From positions 12,864,001 through 12,928,000 of the forward strand of contig JAMPIT010000890.1 of assembly GCA_026261815.1 (NCBI GenBank): a stretch of DNA of 64,000 nucleotides. Direction: 5' to 3'. Below, in pieces: positions 56,701-64,000 of the stretch. The notes beneath the pieces were generated by a model. That model had not been told where the DNA came from, did not search any database, and worked only from the letters and a program-made list of their open reading frames with translations. The first letter of the stretch is position 1, and every line of letters starts with the position of its first letter. A program made the position numbers and the translations under genes. Origin of the DNA: Monarcha castaneiventris obscurior. Lineage: Eukaryota > Chordata > Aves > Passeriformes > Monarchidae.

Positions 56701-59700
56701 TTTTCTTTACAAGATCCAAGGATCTCACGTAAGCCACTTGTTCCTTTCAAGACAGCTGTTTATTCTGTAGCCATGGCCACAGAATTTAGATGCCTTCAGA
56801 CATAAGATTCCGCAGACAGTGTGAGGGAAAGAGGGATTTCTTTTTCCTTTTCCCTCAAGCTGTTTGAGACCTTTATCCCTTCAGCTTCACCCCAGCTGTG
56901 TACAGGTTTTTATGATTTTTCTGGTGAAGTGCATTTAGTTCAATGTTCTTAGCTCTCTTGCCTAATTCTTGCCTGCCATTTGTCTGCCAACACAAGTCAA
57001 TATGATTGGTTGTTTTATGACATTGATGTTGAATTTTTTTTTTTTGACTTTCAGGTTGCAGCAGCCAGTGGTCACACTGTGGTGTTAGTAGACCAGTCAG
57101 ATGAAATCCTTAAAAAGTCTACAAAAGGAATTGAAGAGAGTTTGAAGAGAGTGACAAAGAAGAAGTTTGCAGATAAGCCTGAGGTTTACATCTTCTTTAT
57201 TCCTCTAGGAAATCTTGGGAGAATAAAAACTGCCATATTGAAGTTCTGATATTGCAGTTATGCATTATACAGCATGTTATTATACTTGCTTAAAAAGAAA
57301 ACATTCTTTCCTGTGTGCTAAAGAACTTGGATTTTTGGTTTGTTTTTTTTAATTCAGGGAGGTTGAAAGATGTCTTACCTCATTTCCTTTCCTTGGTAAA
57401 CTCCAGCTTTGAGAAAAAGATTTAAACCAACTTGATGATCTTTTAAAACAGATGCTGTGTGAAATGGAGTCAAATTATTCATCCTAACTTGATAGCAAGC
57501 ACTCTTTGAGTGGTTCCCTGGGAATGCACCCATTTTGTCCGAAAGCATAGTAACAAAATTGTCTTAATACCTCAGTAAGGAGTCTTTTTTTTAAAATTTT
57601 TTTTTAATTTTATTTTTTTTCCTCCTAACACTTGGGCACAGAATTACTGCAAAGGAAATGAAAGTGCAAGTGACAGATGTTAGATGTATAACTTTGCATT
57701 TGCATTGCTGGGTAAGACTTGCCTGCGGCAAGCCACTGTGGAGCTGTTGATGGTCTAACATTGTGTCCTAAGGGTTACTTGTTGCTGTGCTTGTTTCTCT
57801 AAACTCCACAGCAGTTTCATTTCTTCTTTTGATACATATTAACATACACAATGTATACTGAAATTGAGGACTCACAGAGAAATGGCTCAGCAGACAAAGG
57901 GAATGAAGAGGGCTTGTTTGCAGGAGTATGGAAATGCCAGGATGAGTAGAGCATACGTATATAGTTATGGGGAGTCTTTTAATCGAAAAGAAAACTCTCC
58001 ACGTAATACTTGCACGTTTTGTATGACATTATATTCTGCCATGTAGGGTTTTTTTATTGGTACTATGTCTCCATTTACCCTTGGCTGAAAGTCTTGCATT
58101 TCTGTTGGATTTCTGCCCTCACAAACTATGTCAACAGATTTACTAGTGAGAAAACATTTTTTCCCCACTTTTGCACTGAAACTATAGCTACTGATTGACC
58201 AACCAGGTGATCACTCAGACTCTTGTGCTGAAGGCTGGACTGCAGCAAATGGTCTTCATAAAAGAATGAGTTTAAAGGTCGCCTATTTGTTTCAAAACAG
58301 ATTTGGTTGGCTAGGAAAATTTTGTCAGTGGAAAGCATCGTACCTGTACACAGTTAGAACTTTCTCATTGGTTTGGAAATGTGGTAGACTGCCTGCATTT
58401 TTGAGGGGTCGAAAGCACCAGAGCACATAAAAGGATTTTCCTGTAAAAGTAAATTAAATCACTCTAAATAGACATTACAGCTTCTTGAAAATGTTTCAGG
58501 CTGGTGCTGAGTTCATTAAGAAGACCTTGAAGAACCTCTCAACAAGCACAGATGCAGCATCAGTGGTCCACAGCACAGATTTGGTGATAGAAGCCATTGT
58601 GGAGAACCTGGAAGTTAAAAATGAACTCTTCAAGAGGCTGGATAAGTTTGCTCCAGAGTACGTGTATTTTTTCTGTTATGTTTTGAAGCTTAGACTATTT
58701 TATTTTCTGTTTTTATACTTGCAGTTAGTTCTCTATTTTCTTAGCTGCTTTATTTAAAAATGAGTTTTTCTCCCTTAGACTAGCTCCAGACTGTCACGTT
58801 GCTGTGGAATAGTTGTTGTGCCAGGTGCATATGTTCCAAACACTCTCAGGTGTGTTGCATTGCTTCATTTGCTTGTTGCATTGCTTCATTTGTTGTTCCA
58901 GGTGTGTTTAGTCATTAAGGTCGCCCATCTACTTGGGAAGTTCGAATCTAAATCCAACTGGAAAATGCAGAACAGTAGAATGAACTTATTCCAGTATGTG
59001 TGGGTTATGGTTAATGTTGTGTTCCCATACTTAAATAGGGAATTGGGGTGATAAAGAATTTCTTTTTAACACACCTGACATAATCAGGTTTTAAGAAGTC
59101 TCAGCCAGCTCAACAGTGTCTTAAATGAACTAAGTTTACTTTGTATTACAAGGGTTTGGAAATGGCTCATTGCTGGTTATTGTGTGTGGTGTAAAAGTGT
59201 AAATAGTATTTTAGTAAGCACTCATTCAGTTACTTACAGTCCCTGGAAATGTCTTTGAACTGTTTTTGGTAACTGTTGGAAGCTACTGTTGAATTGTATC
59301 CAAACCCAAAAATGCTGTTAAGGTGAGCATGCACACTCAGGAAGCTGAGCCTTGTAACTGCTGAGTCAGGACCACAAGACCTTGATTGCTTGCAGGTTGA
59401 GATCTTAACTAGTGCAGGTAAATCTGGGATATTGGCTAAGAGGTATTCTAGCCTGTCCACTGAGCAAGCTGTGCCTTGAATTTCATGTCAGGGGAGAAAC
59501 GATGTTATCATTACTTGACTTCAGCCTGGGGAGATTTTCAGACTTTCTCATACCGTCAGTAATTAAAATTACCGGGTGATTTTGAAAACAATAAATGATC
59601 ACAAGCAGCCATGTACTGAGCACAGGGTAACTGGCCATTACCCTGACACACAAAAGAAAGAAGCTGCCTTCCACATTTAGGAGAGTACCTTGTTATGGTT

Positions 59701-62700
59701 GGATTGTGCCTATTTTGTGCAAACAGACCATTGGTTGTTCAAGTATTTAATGAGCAAATCAGAGTGTAGTAAATGGCAAACTGTCTAAAACCAGTCAGCA
59801 AGGAAATGTGGGCATAGGGACTTGGAGCCTCATTTAAAAATTTGTATGTTTGGAACACCTGAGCCTATTTTTCATAAGTCTGAATTGTTTGTCAACATAG
59901 CTGCTGTAAAACATCAAATTTTACATTACAGTGTTAAAAGACACTGGAAGTTGTTCAAATATGCTCCTGCCCATTGCAAAAGGGTTGGTTTTGCAGGGTT
60001 GGGAAAAATGACTGAGACAAGAAGCCTTCCTTTTTAAGAGGATATTTGGAAACTATTATAAACATACAGGTAATTTATGTATAGGATAAAGGAAAGTGAA
60101 GTGAATGGCAAAGAAAATGGGTTGCAGTGTAGAAAGTCTAGATGAAAAACCTGTAAAATAGTAAAACTTAGTAGTCAGATGTTTAAAATATTAGCTATTG
60201 GATACAAAAGGTAATTTGTAATTGTGAGAGAATATGGAGTTGCAGATCATGTGAGTAATGTGGGGAAAGTCAGAAACATCTAGTGAGTGTTTTTTCATGT
60301 GTTAGAAGGAAGCAGTAGGCTTTAGTCATCCCACATGGCACTGTGCTAGAATGGAAAGCTCTCCCTGTCAGTGCAAGCCTTCTACAGCCTTTTCTAAGAC
60401 TGAAGAGTTCAAAATTTACAAACCTATTATATGAACTAACTGTTGTGTCAGCTCAGTAGGGGTGGTAGACTTGTGGTTAATTGGTAACAAAGACTGGTTT
60501 TGTTTAAAGACAGCTTTGAGTCTCAGGAGCAGCTTTGCTTCTGAGGGGCTCTGGGCATTGATGACCCTCTGAAGTGTGGGTTACAGGCAGAGACCAGGAA
60601 AGACCAGGCTGCTGTGGAGGGAGGACTTGGCTTCATTCAAATCTCAGGACTTGCCACAGAAGTGGGTGATAGCAGGTGGAAATGTGAGGGCTGTGTATGA
60701 CAGTGGTTCTGACAAGATGATGAATTCTGCCTGTGAAACATAAGCTTTGTGAAACCCTGCATTTTTCTTCTTTTGTGCTGTATTTCATGTCTCATACATT
60801 TCCTCAGCTGCAACATGTATTTGTTCATCTGTGATTTTTGTGCTATGAAGACATCTTCAGGGAAAATAAATAAGTCTGGGGAGTGCAAAAATCCAAAATA
60901 TTACATTAAAAAACCAGCACAATTAATTTAATTCCTCTTCCTTTTCTTATAAAATAACTGTATTTCATTCCTCTGGAAGTGGATCTATAAATGTAGGGGA
61001 TGGGAAAGCTGCTTTTTTATTGAGAGAAGTTGTATTTGTGAGTGGGGGGTGAATTTCACTGAAGTGTTCAAGACAAATGCAGTAAGTCAGGAGCATCTGG
61101 CAACCCCAGAGTGCTTTGGAAACTCAGGGTATTTCTCATGTGGGTAACTGTCCAGGTGAAACAGTGGATGCTGTTTCTTGGGTGTCATCAGTCTGAGAAC
61201 ATATTGGTTTATGTTCTTGGAGCTTTGCAAAATTCCTTGCATATGTTCTATTCCCCTCGGCGTTACACTCACCATATTTGGTTTTTATTGCTGTGTTACA
61301 TGGTCATCATCTTTGGAGCAGACGCATTGCTACCCTCTCTTCAGTTATGTTTTCCTTTTCTTGAATGGAGTCAGTCTGGCACTTCCATTTTGAAAAAGGT
61401 CAGGCAAGGATTTTTGTAGACACTGCAGCACTTTTCCAAACAGGGTCATAACAAATATGACAAAAGAACTTTTGGGTATCCACTTTAAGAACTTCTCAGT
61501 ACTTGCTTTCTGGTTTTTTCCTGGGATGTGGGAATGCCCATCAATATTTCTTGGTCTTTTACTTTCAGATGTGGAAACTCAGCTTGGACCTGGCCAGATT
61601 TTTTCAGCTGTTCACTGTATTAGAATGAATGTTCCAAAACTGTTTCAAAACGAAGAGTTGTTCAGTGTTTGCTGTGTAAAGCAGCTGGACTGTAAGAGTC
61701 AGATTTATTGGAATGGTCTATTTCTCTTGTGTTGGGCTCTGTTTCTAACGTCTTCCTCTGAGCCACTAGATGGCACCAAGAGAAAGCTCTCTGGTGCTGG
61801 GAATGCCATCGCTATGGCTTCACTACTGCTGGCTTTCCAAAGCCTCCTAACTCGGCTGTCACCTGAAGCGTGATGTGTGTAATTTTGTGTAATTCTAAGT
61901 CACAGAGGCATGAAAATTCTATTTTAAACTCAACTGAAATCAATTGGTTGGTCAGAGAAGAAAGTGTAACTCAAATGCACTTCTCCACAGTGCAAATTCA
62001 ATGCTTTTCTTTTTTCCAAGGTTTTATGTTGTGTGAGGCTGCAAGTATTCACCCACAGAAGAGGTACTGAGGAAATATCTCTTACTGAAGTGAAATCAGA
62101 TATAAACCTAGCAATCATTATATTTCACAAATCAATGTGCTTAATTTTTATATGACTATTTTAGTATTTATATACTAAATTAGTGGCAAATTTTCAGTGA
62201 GGATAAGTGACTTCTGTATGCACTGACTTTGCAAGGTCAAAACTATGAAACTTAGACTGGTCCTTTTAGTACCTCACCTCAGAACAATGTAAGGCCACTT
62301 TATGCTGGGGAGATAACAGAAGAATATTTGTAAGAAGAGTAAACAGGAATTTTCAGGATTTTTTATTTCCTTCACTATAACAAAAATGAAAATACAATAA
62401 AAAATGGAAAACAAAATGGGTGTTTTTGTCCTGAAATGTTTTCTTTTAATGCCACTATAAGATGTCCCAATGACTTGGAAATAACTTTTCTGAAAGCTCT
62501 GTTGTAAAGCTCAGTTACATCTTAGTACAATGTAAGCAAAATATCGATGTAGATAAACATTTGTTGAGTCTAGTAGGATAACTTTTTGAAGGGACAGTAG
62601 GATGCAGCCCAAAACAGAAGGCAGGTTTTCATCTCTAATTTAGTTTCTGATTTTTGTGATTTGCAGAAAAAGCCATTTCTGTAAGTTTTTTGTGTGATGT

Positions 62701-63515
62701 CACTACAGTGGAGTTGTTGAGGTTTTGAGATATTTCTGGGAAGAAAAACCCTAACAAACAAAAACCCCAAACCATTATAAATTGCAGTTAGTAAATCTGA
62801 TTTATGTCTGGAAAAGGACTTCATACATGTCTTAAAATTCTTGGCATTTTGTGTATCCTTTGCAGTGTCCTATGCATGGCAGATTTTACCTTTTCTCTGT
62901 TTTTTTCCCCCATCAAATCTTTGCTCTGGTAGTAGGTTTGCTCATCATGTCTATCACTGATCATTTTAAAACAAAGTAGATTGAAAATTTCCTGAAAAGA
63001 CTCCGAAGTGCATTTTTTGACAAGGCATATGATTGGGTTTCAATAACTGTGTAAATGTGTTTAACAACAAATAAAAATACCCTTAGGTTTCCAGGACTGC
63101 TGAAGGAATTACCTGGAATGGATTTGGGGAGTTAAATAAAATTTTCTACTTGCACAGTCTTTTTTCCCAGCACCTAATAAAAGTATTCAATATAATTCCT
63201 CAAGAATCAGAAACTCACACGATCTTTGCAGTGGTTGTTTAGTCATTGCTGTTCTTAGACCTCAGCAAAAGGACCATGATAAACTGCAGGGATATTTCTG
63301 AGAATTCCTGCATGGTTAGCCAGTATTTCTGTTTAGTGCCTCAGTCTCCTGCTGTCCTTTATGCAGTCTTTATACTTCTTATTTCCAGGCATACGATATT
63401 TGCAAGCAACACTTCGTCCTTGCCAATCACAAAGATGGCAAACGCAACCACCAGGCAGGACCGATTTGGTGGTCTCCATTTCTTCAATCCTGTGCCTATG
63501 ATGAAGCTTGTGGAG
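53660..63515 (+). CDS. HADH: hydroxyacyl-CoA dehydrogenase, mitochondrial (exons 1-4; gene runs off the window)
   Basis: L-3-hydroxyacyl-CoA dehydrogenase of the mitochondrial matrix carries out the third step of beta-oxidation for short- and medium-chain substrates: NAD-dependent oxidation of 3-hydroxyacyl-CoA to 3-ketoacyl-CoA. Joining 53660-53788, 57055-57183, 58500-58657 and 63389-63515 gives 181 codons in frame, out of about 313 expected. Residues 1-22 are Arg/Ala/Ser-rich with no acidic residue until Asp15, which suits a mitochondrial presequence. The Rossmann motif [10 protein letters not shown] (31-40) and Asp56 at the end of the second strand bind NAD. ASNTSS (144-149) holds the conserved serine and asparagine, and [15 protein letters not shown] holds catalytic His169 and Glu181. 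Exons for the C-terminal dimerisation domain lie to the right. The ATG has G at -3 and +4. Confidence 0.96.
54092..54121. repeat. (AAAAC)n microsatellite
   Basis: About five AAAAC-type units in HADH intron 1. Confidence 0.9.
54992..55017. repeat. 26-base T run
   Basis: A homopolymer in HADH intron 1, the longest in the window. Length may be unreliable through sequencing. Confidence 0.9.
57055..57183 (+). CDS. HADH: HADH exon 2
   Basis: Follows TTTCAG and reads [18 protein letters not shown], then [17 protein letters not shown] and ADKPE. The exon must end in phase 0 at GAG (57181-57183), so the donor is GTTTAC, a poor match beyond the GT. The exon length equals that expected from the mammalian protein. 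Confidence 0.9.
57184..58499 (+). other. HADH: HADH intron 2
   Basis: A 1.3-kb intron starting with a weak donor (GTTTAC) and ending AATGTTTCAG. It has a T-rich tract near 57580-57620. No gene was recognised. Confidence 0.85.
58500..58657 (+). CDS. HADH: HADH exon 3
   Basis: Reads [18 protein letters not shown] and [19 protein letters not shown] to LDKFAP plus two bases of Glu139, then donor GTACGT. The split codon is completed by the G that starts exon 4. Confidence 0.94.
58854..58895. repeat. 21-bp tandem duplication
   Basis: GTTGCATTGCTTCATTTGCTT at 58854-58874 is followed by a copy differing at the end, 58875-58895. It is about 200 bp into HADH intron 3. Confidence 0.88.
61763..61776 (+). 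promoter_or_regulatory. CTCF-like motif
   Basis: CCACTAGATGGCAC fits every position of the vertebrate CTCF core on the + strand, within HADH intron 3. It points the same way as the match at 45936. Confidence 0.5.
63389..63515 (+). CDS. HADH: HADH exon 4
   Basis: Follows ATTTCCAG. It completes Glu139 and reads [19 protein letters not shown], then [17 protein letters not shown] and MMKLVE, with catalytic His169 and Glu181. The donor GTGAGT is strong. Confidence 0.95.
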
Positions 63516-64000
63516 GTGAGTGTCCTGTGAGAACACCTTACAGAGGATATTATGATCACCTTCCATCATAGTAACAACTGCAGCCCAGCAGTGCAATTGT
63601 CAGCAGTGGGGTTTCTGTTAGATTGGCAGAGCTGATCTCAGTTTGCAGCTGTTCTGGTATGGAATTAGCCACCTCTAGTGATTAGAGGGTGCTGCAGTCT
63701 CTGTTGAGGGGCAGGTTTAACAGACAGAGGTAACTCCTTCAGTCTCAAGGCTTCAGAATTCTCCACTGAACTGCCAACAGAGGTGCTGTTTATAGCTGTC
63801 ATTTCAGCCAGGCAGGCTTGTTCATAAGAACTGCTGCTACCAGTGTAGAAAGCAATAGAAAATGTCAGGAGATGAAATCTTACTGCCTTGTGACTTTTGA
63901 GACAAAGTCAGTCGTGTTTGTTTCAATGTTTTCAGTGCTACAGGCTGGGAACAGAGGGGCTGAAATCTGACCAGAGGAAAATGACCTGGGAGTGCTGGCT
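63516..64000 (+). other. HADH: HADH intron 4 (cut by window end)
   Basis: The start of the intron after the GTGAGT donor. No acceptor for the next exon is seen before the window ends. Nothing else was recognised. Confidence 0.85.

Larger units (their letters stand above)
53789..57054 (+). other. HADH: HADH intron 1
   Basis: A 3.3-kb intron. The first 600 bp belong to the CpG island, with an (AAAAC)n run at 54092-54121 and a CTG repeat near 54315-54332. A 26-base T run lies at 54992-55017. No CR1 or gene was recognised. Confidence 0.85.
58658..63388 (+). other. HADH: HADH intron 3
   Basis: A 4.7-kb intron with a 21-bp tandem duplication (58854-58895), a perfect CTCF-like motif at 61763-61776 and AT-rich DNA. 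No repeat family or gene was recognised. Confidence 0.85.

Noticed and set aside
58934..58950. GTTCGAATC string resembling a tRNA B box
   Set aside because: No matching A box, acceptor stem or cloverleaf could be built around it.
61457..61873. 138-residue + strand open frame in HADH intron 3
   Set aside because: It lies inside an intron, with no splice signals tying it to HADH and no family resemblance.
1..64000. CRISPR arrays, operons, integrases or other prokaryotic systems
   Set aside because: The whole window reads as vertebrate genomic DNA with spliced genes. The tandem repeats seen are too few and lack spacers.

Overview
This is a stretch of vertebrate nuclear DNA, most likely from a bird or a close sauropsid relative. 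The evidence is spliced genes with GT-AG introns, an AT-rich background with CpG-island promoters, and several degraded CR1 LINE fragments of avian type. Three protein genes lie head to tail on the + strand, in the order known from the human 4q25 neighbourhood: SGMS2 (sphingomyelin synthase 2), CYP2U1 (cytochrome P450 2U1) and HADH (mitochondrial 3-hydroxyacyl-CoA dehydrogenase). I recognised them by reading translated exons against the remembered vertebrate proteins and by checking splice phases. No database search was run.

Layout. Positions 1-17.9 kb hold no recognised coding gene. This is probably 5' flank or a 5' untranslated intron of SGMS2. It contains a decayed minus-strand coding-like segment near the left edge, two CR1 pieces near 12-13 kb and two striking inverted repeats. 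SGMS2 has five coding exons between 18,058 and 26,279 (365 codons plus stop), with a minus-strand CR1 in its third intron. From 26.3 to 37.7 kb lies the SGMS2 3' UTR, of uncertain extent, and intergenic DNA. CYP2U1 starts in a CpG island at about 37.8-38.5 kb and has five exons from 37,979 to 48,944 (526 codons plus stop). Its first intron carries a CR1 piece and an endogenous retrovirus RNase H remnant. A 4.7-kb gap with CYP2U1 3' sequence and a CR1 follows. HADH then starts in a second CpG island (ATG 53,660). Its first four exons (181 codons) are present and the rest lies beyond the right edge.

The three enzymes are not an operon. They share a theme of lipid metabolism: sphingomyelin synthesis at the plasma membrane, fatty-acid hydroxylation in microsomes or mitochondria, and beta-oxidation in the mitochondrial matrix. 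Their adjacency is ordinary conserved vertebrate synteny. I found no CRISPR array, rRNA, convincing tRNA or novel gene system. The points most worth checking are a cysteine-to-serine change in the SGMS2 palmitoylation cluster, a weak HADH splice donor, a CR1 3' end abutting the HADH promoter, two perfect CTCF-like motifs, and a G-quadruplex candidate upstream of CYP2U1.
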